Of a stretch of 64,000 nt of DNA, positions 15,569 to 24,409 are shown in pieces. A program made the position numbers and the translations under genes. Numbering within the stretch: the first letter of the stretch is position 1; every line of letters starts with the position of its first letter. The DNA is from Burkholderia anthina (GTDB lineage: Bacteria; Pseudomonadota; Gammaproteobacteria; Burkholderiales; Burkholderiaceae): assembly GCF_001547525.1 (NCBI RefSeq), contig NZ_LNJP01000003.1, forward strand, positions 124,001 to 188,000, read 5' to 3'. The notes under the pieces were generated by a model that searched no databases, was not told the origin of the DNA, and saw only the letters and a program-made list of their open reading frames with translations.

Positions 15569-15758
15569 GGCGTATCGTTTCCCTGGCAGGTTTTCGCGCG
15601 CGTTGAACCGCACATGTCGGCGGCCGACTGCATGGCCCGTCCGCGACGCCGACGAAAGCGGCGACGCTTCGACGTTGATTAGATCAGGGGCGCCGATCGG
15701 CTTCGGTGCGTCATCAGACCAAGCGCGCAACGTCCGGGCCCGACGATGATGCCGAAGC

Positions 15759-16811
15759 TCAAGCGGTACGCGTTCGTACCGCCGTATCGCGTCCCGGCCA
15801 TGACGGAAAGCCGGCAACATGCGCGAACCCTGTCCGCAATGCGACCAGATAGACGGCGACCGGGATCGCGACACCGGCCAGCGTGCCGAGCACGAGGTGG
15901 ACTGCCAGACCGGTGATGCCGGCGCGCATCAGCACGATCCGTACGGCCGCCATCGCAAAGATGTGGGTCAGGTAGATCGGCATCGATGCGCAACCGATCG
16001 CCGCCAGCCATCCCGCGCGTGCGGGCTGTGACGCATACCGATGCGCGAGTTGCAGCGCCAGCGCGATGCCCGAGAACGCGGCGGGAAGCGCCCAGATGCT
16101 CGTCGCGCTACCGAAGCCGTGAGCGAACACGACCGCGGCGACGAACGCCGTTGCCGTGGCGGCGCATGCGGTCGGCCCGCTATGGCGCGCGAGCCACCGG
16201 GGCAATGCCTGCGACGCAAGCACACCCGCCACGAAGAACGGTGCATTCATCAACGTGATCGACACGATGCCCCACTGCGTCGCCGCGCCGAGCGCCAGCC
16301 CGAGCACCGCGCATCCGGCAAGCCAGCCGCGCGCCCGCGATGGCATGGGTGCGCGCGCCACATCCGGCACGGCCGCCGCGAACGCCCGGATGCCCAGCAT
16401 GCAGAGCATCAGCGCGTACAGGAACCAGAACTGGGCGAACGGTCGCCAGCCGATCGCCAGCAGGTCGTTCAGCGTAAACGGATGATTGGTGCCGTGCGAC
16501 GCCATCGCAATCTGCACGGCGCCCTGCGCGATCGACCACAGCAGGTACGGATACACGATCGTCCGGATCTTCGACCACAGGAAGCCATGCGGCGTGCGGC
16601 GCAGCGAGCTGCAGACGTGCAGGCCGGACAGGAAGAAGAACAACGGCATGTGGAACGTGTAGATCACGTAGTCGTTCCACGCGAATGCCGTGTCGGCCGC
16701 GCCTGCCGGCACGAGATCGGCGGAAACGGCGCCGCGCAGCACATGCCCGTATACGACGAGAATGATTCCCGCGCCGCGGGCGACATCGAGGTGGGTTTCG
16801 CGTGCAGTCAT
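15759..16811 (-). CDS. Acyltransferase-3 family membrane protein
   Basis: This 350-residue integral membrane protein has about ten hydrophobic segments and the acyltransferase-3 hallmarks: an N-terminal RxxxLDVARGAGIILVVYGH-type block with the conserved His, then FHMPLFFFLSGLHV, and TLNDLLAIGWRPFAQFWFLY. Members of this family O-acetylate or succinylate surface polysaccharides in the inner membrane. It is preceded on the same strand by two GT4 glycosyltransferases (130-base gap) and followed by the beta-helix gene (190-base gap). Likely role: adding acyl groups to the exopolysaccharide or its lipid-linked repeat unit. The acyl donor and position are unknown. Confidence 0.85.
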   Translation of the reverse strand: MTARETHLDVARGAGIILVVYGHVLRGAVSADLVPAGAADTAFAWNDYVIYTFHMPLFFFLSGLHVCSSLRRTPHGFLWSKIRTIVYPYLLWSIAQGAVQIAMASHGTNHPFTLNDLLAIGWRPFAQFWFLYALMLCMLGIRAFAAAVPDVARAPMPSRARGWLAGCAVLGLALGAATQWGIVSITLMNAPFFVAGVLASQALPRWLARHSGPTACAATATAFVAAVVFAHGFGSATSIWALPAAFSGIALALQLAHRYASQPARAGWLAAIGCASMPIYLTHIFAMAAVRIVLMRAGITGLAVHLVLGTLAGVAIPVAVYLVALRTGFAHVAGFPSWPGRDTAVRTRTA

Positions 16812-16941
16812 GATGAAGCGGTGGCCGGCCCGTCAGGTTCCGCACCGCCGAGATATCGGATAGTCGTTCACTGTATGGATGGCCGACGCGCGAGACAGTG
16901 CGGTGGGGAACAGTGGGTCGTCGTGCCGCCCGGCGGATGCC

Positions 16942-18024
16942 CTACAGCCCCTCGAATATCTCCTTCATCATCTCGGCGCTTCTGCTCCAGCGATACTTGT
17001 CCGCGTGCAGGCGCCCCTTGCGTTTGAGCTCGGCCCTGAGTTCGTCGGAATCGAGCAGGCTCCGCAATTTCCGCGCGATGTCGTCCTGCGAATACGGATC
17101 GCAGTACAGCGCCGCGTCCGCACAGACTTCCGGCAGGGCTGCCGATTTGCCGACCACCGCCGGGCAGCCGTAGCGCATCGCCTCGAGAGGCGGTATGCCG
17201 AAGCCTTCGTAGATCGACGGATAAAGAAAGCACGCCGCGTTCTGATACAGCGCCTTCAACTGTTCGTCGCTGATATAGCCGACGTACTTGATGTTCGGCT
17301 CCGCGGCCGCCGCCATCGGGTCCTGCTTGCCGAACACGGTGGTGTTCTGCATCCCGACGATGACGAGATCGACCGACGGATCGTCGATCTGCCTGAACGC
17401 CGCGATCAGCCGGCCGAAGTTCTTGGTGGGATTCATGCTGCTGACCGCGAGCACGAACCGGTTCGGCGTCAGCGCATGCTTGTCGAGCACGCTCGTGTCC
17501 GGTTCCAGCGTGTCGAGATGATCCGCACCGAGCGGCACGACGCTGATCTTCTCCGCGGCAACCCCGCAGTGATGCGCGAGGCGATCCCGCGAGAAATACG
17601 AGTTGGTCAGCACGCGGACGGAGGTTCGCGCCAGGATCCAGAACATGATCCGGTACCACATGCGAAACGGGCGCGAGAAATGCGCGGGCGTGTCGAATAC
17701 CGCCGCGTCGTGCATGTAGATGATCTGGTTGCCGATGAAAATGGATGCCGAATTGCTGAGATTGACGACGCGGCCGCGGCGCGCGAACAACGGGAGCACC
17801 AGTTGCTCCCAGACCACGCCCTTGTAAAAGCCGACCTTGATCGTCTTCGCGCCACTCACCTCGATACCGGGCTGCGGAGGCACCAGCACGATTACCGGAT
17901 CCTGCGGCTGAAACTTGATCAACGCGGCGATCAGCTCGCGTGCGACGCGTTGCACGCCGGTTGTCTTCTGCGTCGTGAATCGGCCGTTGTATACGAGTTG
18001 CCTCGGTTTCTTGAAAGCGCTCAT
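16942..18024 (-). CDS. GT4 family glycosyltransferase
   Basis: This 360-residue GT-B enzyme has the N-terminal domain with TGVQRVARELIAAL and the GT4 donor-site block YPSIYEGFGIPPLEAMRYGC (about residues 265-284) containing the E-x7-E motif. Such enzymes transfer mannose, rhamnose or similar sugars from nucleotide donors to lipid-linked intermediates on the cytoplasmic face. It begins 21 bases after the stop of the upstream GT4 gene, so the two are co-transcribed. G+C and codon use look slightly less extreme than in the flanking genes, as is common in polysaccharide loci. Linkage and donor cannot be assigned. Confidence 0.88.
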   Translation of the reverse strand: MSAFKKPRQLVYNGRFTTQKTTGVQRVARELIAALIKFQPQDPVIVLVPPQPGIEVSGAKTIKVGFYKGVVWEQLVLPLFARRGRVVNLSNSASIFIGNQIIYMHDAAVFDTPAHFSRPFRMWYRIMFWILARTSVRVLTNSYFSRDRLAHHCGVAAEKISVVPLGADHLDTLEPDTSVLDKHALTPNRFVLAVSSMNPTKNFGRLIAAFRQIDDPSVDLVIVGMQNTTVFGKQDPMAAAAEPNIKYVGYISDEQLKALYQNAACFLYPSIYEGFGIPPLEAMRYGCPAVVGKSAALPEVCADAALYCDPYSQDDIARKLRSLLDSDELRAELKRKGRLHADKYRWSRSAEMMKEIFEGL

Positions 18025-18045
18025 GTCAATAAGGGGATATCAAAG

Positions 18046-19194
18046 TCAGGCTTTGACGTGATCCACGGCAACCGGCTCGAAGTCGCGCGTGGCAACGCGC
18101 GGCTCGTCGGGGCCCAGTCCGTAAAGCGCGTGCCATTGCCGGAAGATCGCGCTCATCGAAAACCGCTGAATTGCGCGCTTTCGCGCGGCTTCGCCCATCT
18201 GCTCGCGAAGCCGACGGTCGTCGCGGAGCGTGCTCAGGTAACCGACCATCTCGTCGGGGGTCGACGCGACGTAGCCGGTCACGCCGTGGATCACCACGTC
18301 GCGATTGCCGACGACGTTCGTCACCACGGCCGGGATCCCGGCAACCTGCGCTTCGATCAGCGCGACCGGCATCCCCTCCCAGCGGGAGGTCTGGACATAG
18401 ATGTCCAGTTCCGACGTGAGCGTCAGCGCACGCTCGCGGGTCACCCAGCCGCTGCAGGCGATGGCCTGGCGCCGCGACGAATCGGGAATCTCCCCCACGT
18501 TGCCGCCGATCCAGAGAAACTCGACGTCGGCGCCGTGCAACTCGTCGGCAAGTCGTATGAATGCTTCGTGATTCTTCTGGAACGACGCGCGACCGCTCAT
18601 CCCGATGACGACCTTGCGATCGTCGCGCGCTCGGCGAGGCGGAATCTCGGCGACGTTCACCCCGTTTTCCACCAGAACCGCGGATTTCGCGCGAACTTTG
18701 CGGTTGATCTCGCCGAGCTCGCTGCCCGAGCACGCGACAATGGTGCCGCCGATACGCGCCGCGATGCGCTCGAAGCTCAGATACGCGAACTGCTTCATGC
18801 GAGACACGTCGCAGCGCAGGAACGACAGACCATGCGGCGAGTAAAGAACCGTCGCGGTCGGCGCGGCGATCCGGGCGGCGATGCGTCCCAGCACGCCTGC
18901 CTTCGACGAGTGCAGATGAACCGCGGTCGGCCCGCAGTCACGCAGGTTCCGGACCAGCGCGCGCACGCTCCGCAGATCACGCCGGACGTCGACCTCGCGC
19001 ACCATGTCGACGTAAACGAGCTTCACGTCGGGCCGGAACAGCGTGGAGAAATCGCGCGGGGTTTCCGGCCGGATCGAGTGAAGTACCGTCACGTCGACGC
19101 CCGCTGCCGCGGCATGGTTGGCGAGATAGGTCAACATCGACAGCACGCCGCCGCCAAACGCCTCGGCAATATGAACGATCTTTTCTTTGGTCAT
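18046..19194 (-). CDS. GT4 family glycosyltransferase
   Basis: This 382-residue GT-B glycosyltransferase begins with the acceptor-domain signature VHIAEAFGGGVLSMLTYLAN (about residues 7-26), followed by HLHSSKAGVLGRIAARI and the donor-domain block YVQTSRWEGMPVALIEAQVA, with the E-x7-E pair. The family adds a sugar to a lipid-linked growing repeat unit. No signal peptide. It follows a 316-base gap from the GT2 gene at 19511, so it may have its own promoter. Together with the neighbouring GT4 and GT2 enzymes and the priming transferase it suggests a repeat unit of at least four sugars (inference). Confidence 0.88.
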   Translation of the reverse strand: MTKEKIVHIAEAFGGGVLSMLTYLANHAAAAGVDVTVLHSIRPETPRDFSTLFRPDVKLVYVDMVREVDVRRDLRSVRALVRNLRDCGPTAVHLHSSKAGVLGRIAARIAAPTATVLYSPHGLSFLRCDVSRMKQFAYLSFERIAARIGGTIVACSGSELGEINRKVRAKSAVLVENGVNVAEIPPRRARDDRKVVIGMSGRASFQKNHEAFIRLADELHGADVEFLWIGGNVGEIPDSSRRQAIACSGWVTRERALTLTSELDIYVQTSRWEGMPVALIEAQVAGIPAVVTNVVGNRDVVIHGVTGYVASTPDEMVGYLSTLRDDRRLREQMGEAARKRAIQRFSMSAIFRQWHALYGLGPDEPRVATRDFEPVAVDHVKA

Positions 19195-19510
19195 CTCTGG
19201 ATTGGTCGATTCGATCGCACTGTTCGTTGCCCAGCGCGCCGATGAGGTGGCGCATCGTCAAGTCGCGAGCGATCCATACACATCGGAATCCCGATGTATT
19301 ACGCATTCCTCATTGATGAACACGTGGCCGTCACGAACATTGCTTCGCATCCGTCATGGCGGGCCACGCTGTCGCGCCACGCGGCCACCGATATCCGTCG
19401 TTACGCGTTCCTCAACGGTCCGGACCATTGTGCAGCGCATGCCGGACGCACTGGGTGCGATGGCTAACCGAACAGGCGATTCGGCCCGCGCAGCCGCGAG
19501 CGCGCGGTGC
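19195..19510. other. 316-base gap inside the glycosyltransferase series
   Basis: No gene is seen. It contains the dyad ACATCGG-AATC-CCGATGT (19280-19297) about 86-103 bases upstream of the GT4 start at 19194. I searched the minus strand for GG-N10-GC sigma54 spacing and found no good site. A sigma70 promoter or an internal regulatory site is likely, as every other gap in the minus-strand series is under 200 bases. Confidence 0.45.
19280..19297. promoter_or_regulatory. Perfect dyad ACATCGG-N4-CCGATGT
   Basis: Seven-base arms at 19280-19286 and 19291-19297 are exact reverse complements around AATC. Position upstream of a glycosyltransferase gene inside the EPS cluster suggests an operator. No T-run follows, so it is not an obvious terminator. 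Confidence 0.35.
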
Positions 19511-20557
19511 TCATTGCACGTCGGTGCGTGCGGCGGGCAGCTTGCGCACACGCGCAAGCGGATTGGACAGGTAGCGGATCGCGCGATTGCTCAGCGCGGA
19601 CGACGGCAGCAAACATGCGAGCGACAGCACGGTGACCGCCGCCTTCTTGGCGGGACGCCAGAACGGATTGCGGAGCACGGTATGCCAGTAGCGTCCGGAT
19701 TCGCACAGGAACCAGCGCCAGCGCCGCGCCAACGGCGTGCCATACAGCGTGCTCGCGAAGCGCGCCTTCTCGATCGCGAAGTCGAGCGGGGCGATCGGGA
19801 GCGCTTCCTGCAGCCGGGAGCCGGCGAGCGTGCGCAGGATCGACCAGCGGCGTTCGGCCTTCAGTGCGCCGGTGGCCGCGTCTTCCGAATTGGCGAGCGC
19901 AAGGGCCGGGGCGTCGGTTGTGCTTGCATTCGACTGCTGGTGCACGCGATAGCCGCCGAGCGTCGCGTCGATCATGTGGACGGCCCCGAGCAGCGCGATG
20001 CCGTAGATCGCGTAGAAATCGGCGCCGTGCAGGTTGTCGGCGGTGACGGGTACCGGAAAGATGCGCTTCAGCGCGGCGACGCGATACGCGTTGCCCGATG
20101 CAGGCGGCGACGGATACAGCCAGCCTGCGCGCAACAGGCGGCCGCAATCCGTATCGACCGCGGACTGCGGCACGCTCGCGCCGGTCCGCACGCCATCGTG
20201 CGCGATCACGTCGAGCCGGAAATGAACCTTCACGAAATCGCCGGACGCGAACGCGGCGAGCACGCGTGCCGCGGCGTCGGCATAGAGCAGATCGTCCGCG
20301 TCGAGCAGGATGACGTAGCGCGACGCGACATGCTCGAGCGCGCGGTTGTACGCGGCTACCTGGCCGCGATTCTCCTGGAACACCGCCGTCACGCGCTCGC
20401 CGTACGAGCGAATGATGTCGCGCGAATCGTCGGTCGACCCGTCGTCGACGATCAGCACGCGGACGTCGCGCACGGTCTGCGCGAGCGCCGAGTCGATCGC
20501 TTCGCGCAGGTACGCACCATGGTTGTAGTTGCAGATTGCGATGGTCAGGTCGGTCAT
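19511..20557 (-). CDS. GT2 family glycosyltransferase
   Basis: This 348-residue GT-A enzyme opens with MTDLTIAICNYNHGAYLREA and has the nucleotide-binding VLIVDDGSTDDS block and the metal-binding VILLDADDLLY (DxD-like) block, placing it in glycosyltransferase family 2. A C-terminal hydrophobic stretch (AAVTVLSLACLLPSSAL, about residue 310) may anchor it to the membrane. I chose the ATG at 20557 because it sits at the conserved N-terminus; an ATG at 20599 would add 14 residues. It lies 77 bases after the Wzy-like gene in the same direction. It adds one sugar to the lipid-linked repeat; donor and linkage unknown. Confidence 0.87.
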   Translation of the reverse strand: MTDLTIAICNYNHGAYLREAIDSALAQTVRDVRVLIVDDGSTDDSRDIIRSYGERVTAVFQENRGQVAAYNRALEHVASRYVILLDADDLLYADAAARVLAAFASGDFVKVHFRLDVIAHDGVRTGASVPQSAVDTDCGRLLRAGWLYPSPPASGNAYRVAALKRIFPVPVTADNLHGADFYAIYGIALLGAVHMIDATLGGYRVHQQSNASTTDAPALALANSEDAATGALKAERRWSILRTLAGSRLQEALPIAPLDFAIEKARFASTLYGTPLARRWRWFLCESGRYWHTVLRNPFWRPAKKAAVTVLSLACLLPSSALSNRAIRYLSNPLARVRKLPAARTDVQ

Positions 20558-20634
20558 GTGCGGAAGTCGGACGAGCAGCGCGCGGACAATCCTGGTCATG
20601 ATACGGATCGCGCGGCCGCGCACAGTTCGCGAGC

Positions 20635-22080
20635 CTACCGTTCCGGATTTCGCGTCGCGCGTGGAATAGTGCGTCGTCGATGCGGTGCGGGTGCGAGTGG
20701 CCATGCCGTCGCGCCGCCATCCCGCTCGTTGGTGTCGGCGGCGCGCGCCCCGCGTCCGGATACCGCGCGCGTGGCGGAAGGCGCAACGCTCGCCGGCCGC
20801 TTTCCGAACCAATGGAACACGATGATCGGCAGCACGATCGGCAGGAAATTGCGTCCGCTGAACAGGTTCGGCGTACGCATGATCTCCATCAACGACACGT
20901 AGAGCACCGCGTGCGCGCAGCACCAGAACCCGTTGCCGCTGCGCCAGCCCGCATAGCTGCGGCCGACCAACCAGCCGAGCACGGCCGCGTCGAGCAGCCC
21001 GAACCAGCCCCACTCGTAGAAGTGGACGAAGATACCGGACGGATTGTTGAATTCCGGGTCTGCGTAGCTGTTCAGAAACAGGTTGAAGCTGTCGCTCGAA
21101 TCGATCCACGGCCGGAACGTCTCGCCGATCACCGGAAAGCGCATCAACCAGTCGAACGTGAACATCGGATGGCCCTGCCCCCAGCCCAGTACGGCAAGCA
21201 TCCCGGCGCCGTTGTTCAGCGACGTCGAATAGTACAGGCCGAGCCGTTCGAGCGCGAAGTCGAAGATGTTGTCGTAGATGTTGACGTAATAGGCTTCCCA
21301 CGACCGGTTGTACTCGTTCGCGATAAACAGCGCGAACAACAGCGGGATCGCCGCGTACGGCCCAAGCGTGAGCAGCCGCGCATACCGGCCGTGCAGCCGG
21401 AACCGCACGACCATCAGCGCGAGCGGCATCACCATCTCGATCAACGCCAGGCGCTCCGCGAAGAGGAAACTGCGCAGCACCGTCAGCACCGCGAGCACGG
21501 CCATGTAGATCTTGTAGCGGTTCAGGCCTTTCACCGGCGTTCGGAACACGTAGAAATAGAGTGCGACGAACGGTGACGTCGCCTGCGTGAACGAACTCAA
21601 CCCGGTGACGCGGCCGATCTGCTGGAGCATGTCGTACGCGGTAGCCTGGCCATGCAGGAATTCGAGCAGCAGCGCCGGCCGCGCGATGATCCCGCTCATC
21701 ATCACGAGATTGCCGAACAGCGCGAGCGCGAACAGGCAATCGAGCACGCGCGGCGGCACCTCGACGGGCGTTTCCGGCGGCCCGCGCCGCGTCCGCGCTT
21801 CGGTCGTCGCGAGCCACGCCGTCGCCGCCACCACCATCAGGAACAACGCGCCGGCAAATGCGTAGTAACCGTCGAAATAGATTCGTGCGATCGACTTCTG
21901 GTCGCCCAGCAGGCTGAGCGACAGCAATCCATACAACGGCAGGATGAACATCGGCACGAGCCGTGCCGGATCCTCCCACCAGTAGCCCGCATAACCGCCC
22001 GCGACACCGCGCACGCGCGCCATCCCGCGCGCCGTCGCCGCGCCCGGTCGCGGCCCGGCACCGCCTGCTCTCCGATTCAT
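20635..22080 (-). CDS. O-antigen/exopolysaccharide polymerase-like membrane protein (Wzy-type)
   Basis: This 481-residue protein has about ten hydrophobic segments, including LVPMFILPLYGLLSLSLLG, ALFLMVVAATAWLA and FLPIVLPIIVFHWFG. A large loop in the second half (about 270-375) contains WGQGHPMFTFDWLMRF and NSYADPEFNNPSG, the usual arrangement for periplasmic-loop polymerases that join undecaprenyl-linked repeat units. Wzy proteins share little sequence, so the call rests on topology and context: it is directly between wzc and the glycosyltransferases. Its ATG overlaps the wzc stop (ATGA). The extreme N- and C-termini are Arg/Ala-rich and probably cytoplasmic. Confidence 0.75.
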   Translation of the reverse strand: MNRRAGGAGPRPGAATARGMARVRGVAGGYAGYWWEDPARLVPMFILPLYGLLSLSLLGDQKSIARIYFDGYYAFAGALFLMVVAATAWLATTEARTRRGPPETPVEVPPRVLDCLFALALFGNLVMMSGIIARPALLLEFLHGQATAYDMLQQIGRVTGLSSFTQATSPFVALYFYVFRTPVKGLNRYKIYMAVLAVLTVLRSFLFAERLALIEMVMPLALMVVRFRLHGRYARLLTLGPYAAIPLLFALFIANEYNRSWEAYYVNIYDNIFDFALERLGLYYSTSLNNGAGMLAVLGWGQGHPMFTFDWLMRFPVIGETFRPWIDSSDSFNLFLNSYADPEFNNPSGIFVHFYEWGWFGLLDAAVLGWLVGRSYAGWRSGNGFWCCAHAVLYVSLMEIMRTPNLFSGRNFLPIVLPIIVFHWFGKRPASVAPSATRAVSGRGARAADTNERDGGATAWPLAPAPHRRRTIPRATRNPER

Positions 22081-24350
22081 GACGCGCGTTCCGCCCGCTG
22101 CCGCGGTGCGATCATCCCCGTCAACCCTGCCTCGGCCTGATGCGTGTTCGCGCCCGTATAGCCGTAGTCGTACCGTCCCGGCGCGCCCTTGTAGTCGTTC
22201 AGGATCACGCCGCGCACATCGATATGCGCGTGCTCGAGCCGCCGCGCGCTTTCGTCGAGCTCCGTCAACGTCGTCACGCCGCTACGCGCGACGAGGAACA
22301 CGGTGCCCGCGAGGCGGCCGAGCACCAGCGCATCGGCCACCGGCAGCAACGGCGGGCCGTCGAGCACGACCATGTCGTAGCGCGACGCGGCCTGCGCGAT
22401 CAGTTCGGCGAGCGCGGGTTGCAGCAGCAGTTCGCCCGGATCGGGAACGACATGGCCCATCGCGATGAAATCGAGGCCCGGTGCGACGCCGCGCCTGATT
22501 GCCTCGTCGAGCGTGTGAGTGCCCGCCACCACGTCCGCCAGCCCCGGCGCGCGGCTATAGCGGAACCGGTCGTGCAGCGAACCCTTGCGCAGATCGGCAT
22601 CGATCAACAGGACCCGCCGTTTCGCGGCGCCGACGAGCGATGCGATGTTCGCGGCGACGAACGACTTGCCGACGCCCGTCGTCGGCCCGGAGATCAGCAC
22701 GACCGGATTCGATGCGGCCGGCATCGACAATTGCAGCGACGCGCGGAAACTGCGCAGGCTTTCGAGCGCGGCGTCCTGCACGTCGATCGGCGCCGTCGAC
22801 ATGCGCGGGCCGCGCCGGCCGCCCTTCGACCTCGGTTCAGCGGCCGCCGCGACGGCGCTGTGCGGGACCGTCGCGAACACGGGCAGCCCGGTCGCCCATT
22901 CGATTTCCTCCGCGTCGCCGATCGTGCCGACGACGCGCTGCCGGGCGATCACGATCGCCGCGCCCGCCAGCAGGCCGGCCATCAGCAAGCCGACCACCGC
23001 AACCCCGCGATGCGGCCCGATCGGCTGCTCGGCGACCTTCGCCGTATCGACGATCCGCACGGTGCCCGTCTTGCTGGCGCGCGCGAGGACCATCTGCTGG
23101 CGTGTATTGAGCAGGTTCGTGTACAGCGCGGTGTCGACGGCCACGTCGCGCTGCAGTTGCAGCACGCCCTGCTCGACGGTCGGCAGTTGCTGGATCTGCT
23201 TGCGGGCCGTGTCGAGCGAACGCTGCGCATCGGCGAGCTGCGCATCGACGGCCACGATGGCCGGATGCTTCGGCATGAAGCGCGTGAGCAGTTCCTCGCG
23301 ACGCTGCTGCAGCGTCTGCACACGCGTCTCGATGTCGACCGACTGTTGACGCAACGCCAGTGCCTCGTCGCTCGTATTGACCGTCCCGTGCGACGCACGG
23401 AATGCGTTGAAGCGGTTCTCCGCCGCTTCCAGTTGCGCCTTCAGTTGCGGCAACTGGCCGTCCATGTAACGGATCAGCTTGTCGGCCGCCTCGGATTTGC
23501 GTTGCGTGTTCTGCGCGAGGTACGCCTCTCCGATCGCGTTCAGCACACGGCTGTCGTGCACGGGATCGATGCCGTCGAGCGTCACGCCGATCATGTTCGA
23601 CTGCTTGCCGCGCTCCGAAATCAGCGCGTTCTTCTGCAGCCACGTCGTCGCCTCCTCGTCGCTGTAGCGCGTCAGATCGAAGCGTGCGCCGGGCTGGCCG
23701 GCCACGTCGCGCACGAACACGTCGATCGGCCCCTGCGGCGTCTCGATGTGCAGCGGCTGGCCGATGCGGCCCCGCCATACCGGCCCTTTCCGACCGAAGA
23801 AGCCCGTGCGCTGCAGCGTGTAGGCGCCGTCGTCGCCGACGGTCAGCGCGAAGCGCTTGCCGAGCAGCCGCTTCGGCACGTCGAAGGTCGGCACGTCGAT
23901 GCGCTCGGTGCCATACACGTAGCCGCCCGGCAACGGCGACGACAGCCCGTCGGCCGCGTTCACGAGCCGCCAGCCGATCAGCGGCAGGTAATGCGGCCGT
24001 GCGTCGAGGGCGAGGTTCGTGCTCTCGATCGCGCGATCGAGCACCGCGCGGGATTTGAGCACCTCGATCTCGGTCGATGCATCGGTCTTCAGATCGAACA
24101 CCGACGACGGATCGCCGGGCGGCGACGTCTGCTTCGAATCGGTCTGGCTTTGCTCGACCTGGAACAGGATGTCGGAGCGGTAGACGGGGGCCGCGAACAG
24201 CGCATACAGGCCGCCCGCGAGCGCGCCGGCGAGCGCCGTGCACACGATCAGGCGCCGGCCGCCGTACAGCATGCTCCAGTAGCGGCGCACCGGATAGGAC
24301 GGCCGCGGAATGCGCCCGCTGGGCGGGTCAGGCAGGGTCGAAGTGTTCAT
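22077..24350 (-). CDS. wzc: Polysaccharide co-polymerase / tyrosine autokinase (Wzc-type)
   Basis: This 757-residue inner-membrane protein joins a Wzz-type chain-length domain to a BY-kinase. First membrane helix about 34-54, long periplasmic coiled region (about 290-420, RKSEAADKLIRYMDGQL), second helix about 447-470. The kinase domain has Walker A GPTTGVGKSF (555-564), Walker A' LLIDADLRKG (581-590) and Walker B VVLDGPP (661-667). The C-terminal tyrosine cluster is short (Tyr720, 727, 729, 731). Phosphorylation cycling of that tail normally governs polymer length and export with Wza. It lies 59 bases after wza and overlaps the polymerase gene, so all three are co-expressed. Confidence 0.92.
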   Translation of the reverse strand: MNTSTLPDPPSGRIPRPSYPVRRYWSMLYGGRRLIVCTALAGALAGGLYALFAAPVYRSDILFQVEQSQTDSKQTSPPGDPSSVFDLKTDASTEIEVLKSRAVLDRAIESTNLALDARPHYLPLIGWRLVNAADGLSSPLPGGYVYGTERIDVPTFDVPKRLLGKRFALTVGDDGAYTLQRTGFFGRKGPVWRGRIGQPLHIETPQGPIDVFVRDVAGQPGARFDLTRYSDEEATTWLQKNALISERGKQSNMIGVTLDGIDPVHDSRVLNAIGEAYLAQNTQRKSEAADKLIRYMDGQLPQLKAQLEAAENRFNAFRASHGTVNTSDEALALRQQSVDIETRVQTLQQRREELLTRFMPKHPAIVAVDAQLADAQRSLDTARKQIQQLPTVEQGVLQLQRDVAVDTALYTNLLNTRQQMVLARASKTGTVRIVDTAKVAEQPIGPHRGVAVVGLLMAGLLAGAAIVIARQRVVGTIGDAEEIEWATGLPVFATVPHSAVAAAAEPRSKGGRRGPRMSTAPIDVQDAALESLRSFRASLQLSMPAASNPVVLISGPTTGVGKSFVAANIASLVGAAKRRVLLIDADLRKGSLHDRFRYSRAPGLADVVAGTHTLDEAIRRGVAPGLDFIAMGHVVPDPGELLLQPALAELIAQAASRYDMVVLDGPPLLPVADALVLGRLAGTVFLVARSGVTTLTELDESARRLEHAHIDVRGVILNDYKGAPGRYDYGYTGANTHQAEAGLTGMIAPRQRAERAS

Positions 24351-24409
24351 GCAGCATCAGTCCCGTATGGCGCGACGCACGGTCGCGGTCACGAAATCCG
24401 CCTCGGGCA

